A stretch of DNA of 7,243 bases from Sedimentisphaerales bacterium (GTDB taxonomy: Bacteria > Planctomycetota > Phycisphaerae > Sedimentisphaerales > SG8-4): NCBI GenBank assembly GCA_016928975.1, contig JAFGJR010000275.1, positions 1 through 7,243 on the forward strand, written 5' to 3'. Shown piece after piece: positions 1 through 5,487 of the stretch. The stretch's first letter is position 1, and each line of letters opens with the position of its first letter. Made by a program: the position numbers and the translations under genes. Below the pieces are notes generated by a model. That model was given only the letters and a program-made list of their open reading frames with translations. It was not told where the DNA came from and did no database searches.

Positions 1-681
1 GAATGCTGCTACGCCCATGACGTCATTGCCTGTGGCAAGAGGGATCAAGGCAGTCTGCTGCCATTCATCCTGGTTGAGGGCGTTTTTTACTATCTTCCCT
101 TCGATTAGGAGTGTGCCTGCGCCCAGGATGTAGCGGTTATCTGTGACTGATGCTGCGCCCTGGAGCTTTGCTGCAGGGAAGCTGTCGAGAGGGATTGCTA
201 CATTCTGATATGTTGTGCCGTCATACTCAAGAAGAAAGCCGTTGTGCTCTGCGTTGCCGGTCGTTCCGATGTAGCGGTGAGTTGAGCCGTGCTTTTGGAA
301 TGAGCATGTGAAGTTGCCGTAGTCTGCTGGCTTGAGGACTGTGCCTGTTGGTGATATCGGAGAAGTCATCTCGGTGAATGGATCGATGCAATTGTCTAAA
401 GTGCCGTAAGATGTTGGCTGTGTATGAAGATGTTTTGTTGGCTGTGTTGTCGGTGCTGCTGCTACTGGCAATGCTAAAGCTGCTGCCATTGTGAGCTTAA
501 GGCCTGTGCCTTTCATATAATCCACTGCAGAATAAGCTATGTCCTTTGCTGAGTGGATGAGGTGATTTCCTGTTTCCAGGATGCTGTTTAGGGTGTTTTT
601 ATACATAAGGGTATGGTGTGAGAAGCTGTGCTCAGGCTTCATGGTTGTCGTCCGGGCTGAGCGCTGTTCCACGTGAAACAT
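1..681 (-). CDS. 5' part of a probably exported protein of unknown function; runs off the left edge
   Basis: The minus strand is open from a stop just upstream of 700 to the left edge, giving 227 visible codons without an end. I do not recognise the family. The visible protein has a hydrophobic Ala/Leu segment (about residues 61-76), then a Thr/Pro/Gln linker, then a region with short strand-like phrases such as RYIGTTGN, GFLLEYDG and RYILGAGTLLIEG, which recall beta-propeller or Kelch-like repeats; that is inference. The start is uncertain. ATG at 681 has a GAGGGA Shine-Dalgarno 8 bases upstream and a promoter behind it. ATGs at 642 and 606 have no Shine-Dalgarno, but the typical codon style of the gene begins at 606. 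ATG at 516 would give a classical signal peptide (MKGTGLKLT, then Ala/Leu, then AAA-P). Codons favour GCA, ACA, CCA and TCA, unlike every other gene in the window, which suggests foreign origin. Confidence 0.75.
   Translation of the reverse strand, partial: MFHVEQRSARTTTMKPEHSFSHHTLMYKNTLNSILETGNHLIHSAKDIAYSAVDYMKGTGLKLTMAAALALPVAAAPTTQPTKHLHTQPTSYGTLDNCIDPFTEMTSPISPTGTVLKPADYGNFTCSFQKHGSTHRYIGTTGNAEHNGFLLEYDGTTYQNVAIPLDSFPAAKLQGAASVTDNRYILGAGTLLIEGKIVKNALNQDEWQQTALIPLATGNDVMGVAAF
665..680. other. parS: parS-like ParB-binding site
   Basis: The plus strand reads TGTTCCACGTGAAACA. This fits the bacterial chromosomal parS consensus TGTTNCACGTGAAACA at every defined position. ParB (Spo0J) loads on such sites and, with ParA and SMC, organises and segregates origin regions. 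The site directly abuts the ATG at 681 on the minus strand, so if that start is used it encodes residues right after the initiator Met (FHVEQ). No parA or parB is in the window. A chance 16-mer match is unlikely but possible, so binding is inferred. Confidence 0.75.
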
Positions 682-722
682 GTTTTTGTCCCTCTTTTGC
701 ACGTTTTTGTGTGCTACTCTTC

Positions 723-751
723 ATTCTACCCTGCGCAACAGCCAAAGTCAC
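723..751 (-). promoter_or_regulatory. Sigma-70-like promoter for the leftward gene at 1-681
   Basis: Read on the minus strand, a -35-like GTGACT (746-751, 4 of 6 to TTGACA) and a -10-like TAGAAT (723-728, 5 of 6 to TATAAT) are separated by exactly 17 bases. Transcription would start near 716, about 35 bases before the ATG at 681. The leader would then contain the Shine-Dalgarno and run into the parS match. ParB spreading from that site could affect this promoter; this is inference. Confidence 0.45.
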
Positions 752-1090
752 GAACTTTTTTAAGAAAATTGGCGGAGCAGAGGCCGGCTGTCGGCTGCGC
801 CTCGTCGGGCACCCCGGAGGGGCCATCCCCCGCCCGACCAGCGGCCATTCTGCCAAGATAGCCCGCCCATACCCCCGGCCACCCACCCCTGGTCACATTG
901 AAGGTGCGGGCGCTGAGGCTCGGATGGAAGGAACGGCCGGCTGGCTGCGGGCAGGCCGGCGGAAAATGTTGCCCGGACAAGACTTGGAGATCCGCAGCGT
1001 CCAAGGGGCAGAGGCAGGCAGAGGTTATCGGTGAAGCCGGGTGGCACACCAGTAGCTGCGGTGAAGGGTTTGGGGGTAGCGGTTGGGCCG

Positions 1091-1290
1091 GTCCGATATC
1101 GGCTTGGTGCGTCCATGCCAGGCCGGCGGCCGGACGAGATGCCGCAGCCTGGTCGGCGTCCGCTGCTGCCGGGATGAAGCCGCCGGCAAGGTGAGCGCAC
1201 GTCCGATATCCGCTTGGCGTGTTTGTGCCAGACCGGCGGCTGAACGGGCTAACGCAGCCCGGTCAGGATCAGCGGTTCTCGGCATGAAAT
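1091..1290 (+). repeat. Diverged tandem duplication, 110-bp period
   Basis: Positions 1091-1180 align without gaps to 1201-1290 at about 65 of 90 bases. Both copies begin GTCCGATATC and share the phrases GCTTGG, CCGGCGGC, CGCAGCC and ATGAA in the same order. The period is not a multiple of three, so the copies fall in different reading frames of any continuous ORF. The first copy contains the palindrome CCGATATCGG (1093-1102), which is broken in the second. Function is unknown. Confidence 0.7.
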
Positions 1291-1355
1291 CGACGCGGTC
1301 GGCCGGGCGGTGAGGAACGAGGGCGGTGGCCCAGGGGGCGGGATCGGGGAACGAC

Positions 1356-1389
1356 GGCAAGCTCAGCTTCCGGTTGAGCTGAGCTTGCC
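1356..1389 (+). promoter_or_regulatory. Perfect 13-bp hairpin upstream of the small cysteine-rich gene cluster
   Basis: GGCAAGCTCAGCT (1356-1368) pairs perfectly with AGCTGAGCTTGCC (1377-1389) around the 8-base loop TCCGGTTG. It lies 30 bases before the ATG at 1420 and about 15 bases before the Shine-Dalgarno. No T-tract follows on the plus strand, so it does not look like an ordinary intrinsic terminator. A leader structure, an RNA-stability element or an operator for a dimeric regulator are all possible. Confidence 0.6.
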
Positions 1390-1419
1390 CACAAGAGGTA
1401 AGCCACAGAGGTGGTTCAA

Positions 1420-1542
1420 ATGAGAGAGTATCGAGCACGGTGTGCCTGTTGCGGCACGGAGATCGAGGAACTGGCCGGGCAGGAGTGGTGCAACGGCTGT
1501 TGTGTGAACTTGCGCGAGCTGGCGTTGCGGGGTGCCCGATGA
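1420..1542 (+). CDS. Small zinc-ribbon protein, 40 aa
   Basis: This is a 40-residue protein with two CxxC pairs, C8-x2-C11 and C24-x2-C27, plus C10 and C28, a spacing that fits a single zinc ribbon. Its C-terminus is a short charged helix-like stretch. The start is set by AGAGGTGG, ending 5 bases before the ATG. It is the first gene of a rightward cluster, and its TGA overlaps the next start codon as ATGA. I do not recognise the family. Small cysteine-rich proteins of this kind are common in phage and other mobile DNA, but nothing else here proves that origin. Confidence 0.7.
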   Translation: MREYRARCACCGTEIEELAGQEWCNGCCVNLRELALRGAR

Positions 1543-1658
1543 GACGCTGCCCATCGTGCGGATTGAAGCGGCCGGAGTCGGCGTTTTTCTGCTGGTGCTG
1601 CGACCGGTGCGAGAAGCTGATGATCGATGTGGCCGTGGAGCAGGGGTGGACGGCATGA
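1539..1658 (+). CDS. Small zinc-ribbon protein, 39 aa
   Basis: This 39-residue protein has a classic rubredoxin-like knuckle near the N-terminus (C4-P-S-C7-G) and a second cysteine cluster C18, C20, C21, C24, enough for one zinc site with spare ligands. It starts inside the stop codon of the preceding gene (ATGA) and its own stop overlaps the next start the same way. It has little Shine-Dalgarno of its own, so translation is probably coupled. The spacing of cysteines resembles its upstream neighbour, which suggests related folds. The function is unknown. Confidence 0.68.
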   Translation: MRRCPSCGLKRPESAFFCWCCDRCEKLMIDVAVEQGWTA

Positions 1659-1852
1659 CTCCGAGCAACGCAATCGGGATCTCCAGGACGCTGTACCCGG
1701 GGATTGTCGTGGAAGCGGACGACATCTGCCGCGACTGCCTGGAGGAGGCGGCCTGGGAGGATGTGGACCTGTACGAAGCGGCGGTGGAGCTGGAGAGGGA
1801 GCTTGAGCGGGTGCAGGAAACACCAATAGTCGTGTATGCGGAGCGGAGGTGA
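1655..1852 (+). CDS. Small acidic protein with one CxxC motif, 65 aa
   Basis: This is a 65-residue acidic protein. A short N-terminal segment leads to C25-x2-C28, followed by a Glu-rich stretch (about residues 29-55) likely to form one long helix or a short coiled coil. A single CxxC suggests half a metal site, completed by dimerisation or by a partner such as the neighbouring small proteins. The start overlaps the previous stop as ATGA, and a G-rich sequence (AGGGGTGG) lies just upstream. Family unknown. Confidence 0.68.
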   Translation: MTPSNAIGISRTLYPGIVVEADDICRDCLEEAAWEDVDLYEAAVELERELERVQETPIVVYAERR

Positions 1853-1857
1853 GAAGC

Positions 1858-1995
1858 ATGGAAGACGACAAGGATCCGTTACGAGGATGCTTTTGCGAAG
1901 GATGTCGGATGTTCCGGGAGTGCCGGCTGAAGATCGGGGCGACGGCCGATGATCCGGCATGCTGGGACTTCATCCCGGCCGACTTTTTCGAATAG
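1858..1995 (+). CDS. Small cysteine-rich protein, 45 aa
   Basis: This 45-residue protein has cysteines at 11, 13, 16, 22 and 35, and a hydrophobic, aromatic, acidic C-terminus (WDFIPADFFE). GGAGGTGA spans the stop of the previous gene and ends about 6 bases before the ATG, so this start is well supported. It is the last gene of the cluster, since the stop codon is followed within two bases by a strong hairpin. The cysteine pattern differs from the first two proteins and may bind zinc or an iron-sulfur centre; I cannot decide which. Family unknown. Confidence 0.65.
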   Translation: MEDDKDPLRGCFCEGCRMFRECRLKIGATADDPACWDFIPADFFE

Positions 1996-1996
1996 A

Positions 1997-2028
1997 AAAG
2001 CCCGCCGGCCGGGGGGCGGGCGGGCTTT
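1997..2028. terminator. Bidirectional intrinsic terminator between convergent units
   Basis: AAAGCCCGCC (1997-2006) pairs perfectly with GGCGGGCTTT (2019-2028) around a 12-base G-rich loop. In the minus direction the stem is followed by TTTTCTATT, a good terminator tail for the signalling operon. In the plus direction the tail is only CTTTCG, weaker but placed two bases after the stop of the last small gene. Confidence 0.8.
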
Positions 2029-2061
2029 CGTGGGAGCCTCGGCTGCCGCGTGTGCAGCGTA

Positions 2062-2364
2062 TCACGCGTCAGAGGCGGCGTCCGGAGTCTCCGCATCGGC
2101 GTTGGTGTTCGTAGCAGAAAGACCGAGCAGGTGCCGAATCAGAACCGTGCACAGCAAGATAATCAGTACGGGCATATCGTCCAGGAAATACGTCTGGGCG
2201 GTCTGGAAGGTCTGCGTGTCTCTGTCCAGGTACCGCTTCTGGATAGAGAAACTGGGGCGGTCTGTCTGCTTCCCGTTCCTTTCAACCGGGTTGCTCCACG
2301 TGGACACGCTCATCTTCCCGAGGCGGTCCACTTGCTCAGGTTTGCGGGGAGGTTCGTACGACAT
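2062..2364 (-). CDS. Small single-helix membrane protein, 100 aa
   Basis: The start is fixed by AAAGGAG 8 bases upstream of the ATG. Residues 1-60 are polar and charged (MSYEPPRKPEQ onward), residues 63-82 form a hydrophobic helix (MPVLIILL to LIRHLLGL), and an Ala/Asp/Thr-rich acidic tail follows. It is the last gene of the leftward signalling operon, 47 bases after the preceding gene and just before the terminator. Its helix ends in Arg-His-Leu, as does the second helix of the gene upstream, so the two may be related or interact. It could anchor or localise the cytosolic kinase/vWA proteins; that is inference from context. No family recognised. Confidence 0.75.
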   Translation of the reverse strand: MSYEPPRKPEQVDRLGKMSVSTWSNPVERNGKQTDRPSFSIQKRYLDRDTQTFQTAQTYFLDDMPVLIILLCTVLIRHLLGLSATNTNADAETPDAASDA

Positions 2365-2407
2365 TGCGATTCTCCTTTCAAAAAGAGCTTCTCTTGCCTT
2401 ATGCTTT

Positions 2408-2426
2408 GGTCTCATACGCAGAGACC
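2408..2426. repeat. Short inverted repeat across the stop codon of the YggT-like gene
   Basis: GGTCTC (2408-2413) and GAGACC (2421-2426) form a perfect 6-bp stem around a 7-base loop that includes the end of the gene at 2412. No T-tract follows in the minus direction. It may tune read-through or mRNA stability between the last two genes, or be chance. Confidence 0.3.
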
Positions 2427-2708
2427 GATCACTCTCACAGCCAAATGGCGGACGACCAGAGCGACCAGAATGACGATCGCCCAACTCACCCATGGCCGCA
2501 TCGGGCGATGGGCATAGCGGGTCAGGAGGCTGTCTACTGCTCGTACCGCGGGGTCGGTCAGCTCTGCCGTGGCGGCGCAGGTACGGCTGTTTCGCGTTGC
2601 GGCCAACTGCCCAAGGATGAGCCTCAAGCCCGCCAGCAGGACGAACGCGTCCAGACAGCCGGCGAGTAGCACCAGAGGCAGGGCGAAGATGTTGTTGACG
2701 TAGATCAT
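2412..2708 (-). CDS. YggT-like two-helix membrane protein, 98 aa
   Basis: Two hydrophobic helices (about residues 7-34 and 73-95) flank a polar loop. The loop contains LTDPAVRAVDSLL, which resembles the LT-x-P-x-L-x-P segment of YggT-family proteins, and the length of about 98 residues also fits that family. YggT proteins are small membrane proteins of uncertain role, often linked to cell division or osmotic stress. The start lies 7 bases after the stop of the vWA gene. GAGGAGG overlaps that stop but sits only 2 bases from the ATG, so re-initiation by ribosomes leaving the vWA gene is likely. The YggT assignment is by eye and moderate at best; the gene itself is well supported. Confidence 0.75.
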   Translation of the reverse strand: MIYVNNIFALPLVLLAGCLDAFVLLAGLRLILGQLAATRNSRTCAATAELTDPAVRAVDSLLTRYAHRPMRPWVSWAIVILVALVVRHLAVRVIGLCV

Positions 2709-2715
2709 GGCCTCC

Positions 2716-3525
2716 TCACGGTGTGATCATGGTCTTTCCAGCCAACTTGGTGTATTGATCCACCAGCGTTTTCTGATCCTTGATGAACCGATAGCGCAAT
2801 TCACCCTGGACTGTCGAAGCCACGGCCTTCAAGAGCTTCTCATCAACGTTACCGGGATGATCGCCCACGCCGATCACGTCAATAACCACAGAGCGGCCCT
2901 TGAGATCATCAGCAGTCGCCAAGGGATTTCTGCCCTGACCGTCGGTCAGGAGCACAATGCGCCGCACAACGTCGCTCCGGCTCCAGTCAAACAGATCGCG
3001 TGCAACCTTGAGCCCTTGGTTGATATCCGTGCCGCCGCCGGAGGTCAGGGACTGAATGGCCTGGATGATCTGCGGTTTGTGCGTGAGGATGGCGTGGATG
3101 GGGATGACAACCTGAGCACGGCTGGTGAACTTCACGACGCCCACTTCGTCATGAGGATCCACCCGCTGCTTCTCCAGGACCATGCTGATACTGGCCCGGA
3201 TTGCTGCCTGCAGCTTGGTGAAGCGGCCGTCATAACGACCGTCCATGCTTCCGGAGACGTCGTTCACCATAATCACCTGTTCCCGTTGCCCGGCAACAAC
3301 CGGCAGAACGGACTGCGCCGGAAAAGCGCATGCTGCATGGACAGGTCGAGTCATTGCGGGGCCTGCATTCTGGTTAGTCGGCCCTGCCGCGGCAGGTCCC
3401 TGCACTGCCGGGTTGAGGAGCGTCCGCCCCTGAAGAATCGTCGCCCCCAGTGATGCCCCACATCCCTGACAAAACATAGCAGTGGGTGGACTGGTGGCTC
3501 TACAGTGTGAACACGTGAGATCCAT
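2716..3525 (-). CDS. Zinc-ribbon and von Willebrand factor A (vWA) domain protein, TerY-like
   Basis: The 269-residue soluble protein starts with a zinc ribbon (C5-x2-C8, C19-x2-C22), continues through an Ala/Pro/Gly/Asn-rich linker (about 30-80), and ends in a vWA domain (about 82-262). The metal-ion-dependent adhesion site is complete: D89-x-S91-x-S93, T166 in GGGTD, and D195 in LLTDG. Such domains bind protein partners through Mg2+, and in TerY-P systems a vWA protein works with a kinase and a PP2C phosphatase. The start is chosen for AAAGGAGG, 5 bases before the ATG. An open frame extends upstream but would overlap the kinase gene and lacks such a site. The gap to the kinase stop is 16 bases, so co-expression is near certain. 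Likely role: an assembly platform or regulator for the kinase; its partner is not visible. Confidence 0.9.
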   Translation of the reverse strand: MDLTCSHCRATSPPTAMFCQGCGASLGATILQGRTLLNPAVQGPAAAGPTNQNAGPAMTRPVHAACAFPAQSVLPVVAGQREQVIMVNDVSGSMDGRYDGRFTKLQAAIRASISMVLEKQRVDPHDEVGVVKFTSRAQVVIPIHAILTHKPQIIQAIQSLTSGGGTDINQGLKVARDLFDWSRSDVVRRIVLLTDGQGRNPLATADDLKGRSVVIDVIGVGDHPGNVDEKLLKAVASTVQGELRYRFIKDQKTLVDQYTKLAGKTMITP

Positions 3526-3541
3526 GACTGCCTCCTTTCTA

Positions 3542-4804
3542 TTAATGGCGTATGTAGATCGCAGCGTAACCCGCGATCCGGATCTCCTGGCCGGGCAGCA
3601 GCAACGCTGGCTGCTGAGCCGGCTGACCGTTGATACACGTTTGATTGGCGCTTCCTGCATCCTGCACGAACACACTCCCGTTGCAGCAGATCACGAAGAA
3701 CTGGCGACGGGAGATATAGCTGTCTCGAGGGTTCAGCTGCTCTCGCCCCACCTGGTGGGCGCCCTCGGGAATGCGGAAGGTGGTGCCCGCCAGGGGCCCC
3801 GACTGGAACAGCAGTTCATGACCGGCCGAGCCGAAATCGAGCCGGCAATGCGGACAGGCGGGTTGATGGTCAACTTCCCTGCCGCAGCCGAGACAACGAG
3901 TCGAGGTCCCTGCGGCGGTGTTGGCTCTCTGGCCGCAGCGGGTGCAGAAGCTGGCCCCGGAAGCAAGCTGGCCTCCGCAGTTCCGGCAGGTATTAAGTGC
4001 AGCCGGGCTGGCCCCCTGCAATGCGATGATCACTTCGTTGGCGGTCTGTGGACGCGCCTGAGGTTCATCACTCAGCATCCGCATGCAGATGTGCTGAATT
4101 TGTGATGGTATGGTGGGGTCGCTGAAGTAAGGGAGAGAGCCCGGCCCGCTGCCTGTCGCCGGTCGCTCACCTGTGAGCATATAGTAGAGCAGGGCGCCCA
4201 GGGCATACAGATCGGCACGATGGTCAACCGCTCGAGCGTCCTTTTTCTGCTCCTCTGGCATCCAGTCAGGCGAGCCGAGCATGCCTGTCCCCCGCGTGAT
4301 GGTGGGGGACTGCATCAGCTTGCAGATACCCAGGTCCAGAATGCGCACCTGGCCATCGGGCTGGACCATGACGTTGGCCGGCTTGATGTCCCGGTGGATG
4401 ACACCCTTATCGTGCAATGCCTGGAGGCCTTCGGCGATGACGCAGGTAATCGCGGCGGCCTGATCGAAGGGGAGCCTGCCGCCACAACGAATCACGAATG
4501 TATCCAGGTTCTCCCCTTCGACAAACGGCATGACCAGGTACCAGCTGTCACCTTCCTGGCGGCATACAATAGGATCCACGATCACCGGATGGCCGATGCG
4601 GAGACCGCCGGCACGCTGGAATCTCGCGAGTTCCTGGGTGTAGTTGCTCGCATTGGCCGGTGTTGCAAGCTGCTTGATGGCGACTGAATCGCCGGCAGTC
4701 TGGTCAAGTCCCTTGGCAACCACGGCCTGCCCCTCGATGGCAATGATGTCCAGGACCTCAAACTGCCCCAGAACGCGGTCTCCGATATTCATCATCGCGG
4801 ACAC
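3542..4804 (-). CDS. Soluble Ser/Thr protein kinase with two zinc ribbons and a C-terminal FHA domain
   Basis: Hanks-type kinase domain (about residues 8-265): VAIK lysine K44, alpha-C Glu58, HRDIKPAN with catalytic D139 and N144, DLG in place of DFG (D157), MPE in place of APE (182-184) and D198-LYALG. The glycine loop is poor: IAIEGQAVVAKG keeps one of the usual three glycines. Two zinc ribbons follow (C273, C276, C287, C290; C304, C307, C317, C320), then an FHA domain (about 335-420) with GR at 353-354. The FHA histidine after SRR is Gln, and the usual NGT is NQT. There is no membrane helix and there are no PASTA repeats, unlike PknB. I chose GTG at 4804 because AGGAG lies 7 bases upstream; GTG at 4822 overlaps the previous stop, and ATGs at 4795 and 4792 are alternatives. 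It should phosphorylate Ser/Thr in the cytosol, probably including operon partners. Confidence 0.9.
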   Translation of the reverse strand: MSAMMNIGDRVLGQFEVLDIIAIEGQAVVAKGLDQTAGDSVAIKQLATPANASNYTQELARFQRAGGLRIGHPVIVDPIVCRQEGDSWYLVMPFVEGENLDTFVIRCGGRLPFDQAAAITCVIAEGLQALHDKGVIHRDIKPANVMVQPDGQVRILDLGICKLMQSPTITRGTGMLGSPDWMPEEQKKDARAVDHRADLYALGALLYYMLTGERPATGSGPGSLPYFSDPTIPSQIQHICMRMLSDEPQARPQTANEVIIALQGASPAALNTCRNCGGQLASGASFCTRCGQRANTAAGTSTRCLGCGREVDHQPACPHCRLDFGSAGHELLFQSGPLAGTTFRIPEGAHQVGREQLNPRDSYISRRQFFVICCNGSVFVQDAGSANQTCINGQPAQQPALLLPGQEIRIAGYAAIYIRH

Positions 4805-4818
4805 AGCCTTTCTCCTGT

Positions 4819-5487
4819 TCACGGGGTCTGGACAAGGCGGAGCGTGGTGGTCCCGATGACGACCTCATCGCCGGCCTCGAGAATGATCGAGCGGCGAATC
4901 CGCAACAGCGTGCCATTCGAGCTGCCCAGATCCTCCAGGTAGAAAGTGCCGTCCGATCTTGACAGCCGCGAGTGACGACGAGACACAAACTCGTCGTCGT
5001 CGATAACGACGTCGCAGCGGTCATCCTTGCCGATGATCACGCTGTCACCAGAAAGCTCAGCCACAGTTTCCTCCTTCCCCTGTCTCAGACGCGTCAGTCT
5101 GTATCTGGGCACCGGCTGACCGGCGCGGGCCCCGCAGCCAGGGCAGACGTGGCCTTCAGGCGGCAGATCACGGTCGCCACGGCCGGACACGGCTGCAGCC
5201 GGTAATTTGTCCAGGATTCGGGCTGTGGGAAGGGCCGGCTCGGGTGCCAGGAGGGACTGGGCGCCCTCCTCCTTTTCAGGCGACTCAGCGCTCGCAGCTT
5301 CGTTTCTGGAGATAGGTGCGGTTGCTGCGGTCAGCAGGAGTGCACCGAGTTGGTGGCCGCACTGGGGGCAGAACTTAGCACCCGCCTGGTACGCTGCATC
5401 GCAAGCTGCGCAGCCAGGCCCACTCGGGGCTCCTGCGCAGCCGGATGCTTCTTCAATGACGAAGGACTTGCTGGGTTGGCTACTCAT
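4819..5487 (-). CDS. Zinc-ribbon and FHA domain protein
   Basis: This is a 222-residue soluble protein. An N-terminal zinc ribbon (C26-x2-C29, C40-x2-C43) is followed by an Ala/Pro/Glu-rich low-complexity linker (about 52-110), a lone CPGC knuckle (C115, C118) and an FHA domain (about 126-220). The FHA phosphothreonine pocket is close to canonical: G153-K154 where GR is usual, S169-R-R-H172, and SSNGT with N191. It should bind phosphothreonine peptides, probably substrates or autophosphorylated forms of the adjacent kinase, so it works as adaptor or readout. The ATG overlaps the last 8 bases of the phosphatase gene and has AGGAG 8 bases upstream. Its stop overlaps an upstream GTG of the kinase. 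It resembles the Fha partners of PpkA/PppA systems in role only; nothing ties it to secretion. Confidence 0.9.
   Translation of the reverse strand: MSSQPSKSFVIEEASGCAGAPSGPGCAACDAAYQAGAKFCPQCGHQLGALLLTAATAPISRNEAASAESPEKEEGAQSLLAPEPALPTARILDKLPAAAVSGRGDRDLPPEGHVCPGCGARAGQPVPRYRLTRLRQGKEETVAELSGDSVIIGKDDRCDVVIDDDEFVSRRHSRLSRSDGTFYLEDLGSSNGTLLRIRRSIILEAGDEVVIGTTTLRLVQTP

Larger units (their letters stand above)
752..1419. other. GC-rich intergenic region with no convincing gene
   Basis: Open frames exist in several phases, as expected for GC-rich DNA, but none has a good ribosome site, recognisable motifs or a natural fit with its neighbours. What can be seen is a jump in GC content near 770, short GC-rich inverted repeats around 815-835 (CCCC-GGA-GGGG), a tandem duplication (1091-1290) and a strong hairpin (1356-1389). 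The long open frames on the minus strand here also run antisense through the well-supported small genes to the right. The stretch may hold a structured RNA, decayed coding DNA or regulatory leader sequence. Confidence 0.55.

Noticed and set aside
618..1200. Overlapping open frames on both strands
   Set aside because: No Shine-Dalgarno, no motif and mutually overlapping frames; several cross the composition boundary. Treated as non-coding.
1025..1960. 311-codon open frame on the minus strand
   Set aside because: It runs antisense through the four small genes, which have proper ribosome sites, stop/start overlaps and cysteine motifs. Its product is Pro/Arg/His-rich low-complexity sequence typical of GC-rich antisense frames.
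2292..2307. Second possible parS at the CCACGTGG palindrome
   Set aside because: Only the central CACGTG and most of the left arm fit; the right arm does not match AAACA. It lies inside a coding region.
3507..3522. CACGTG near 3511 as parS
   Set aside because: Both arms differ from the consensus, and it lies at the start of the vWA gene.
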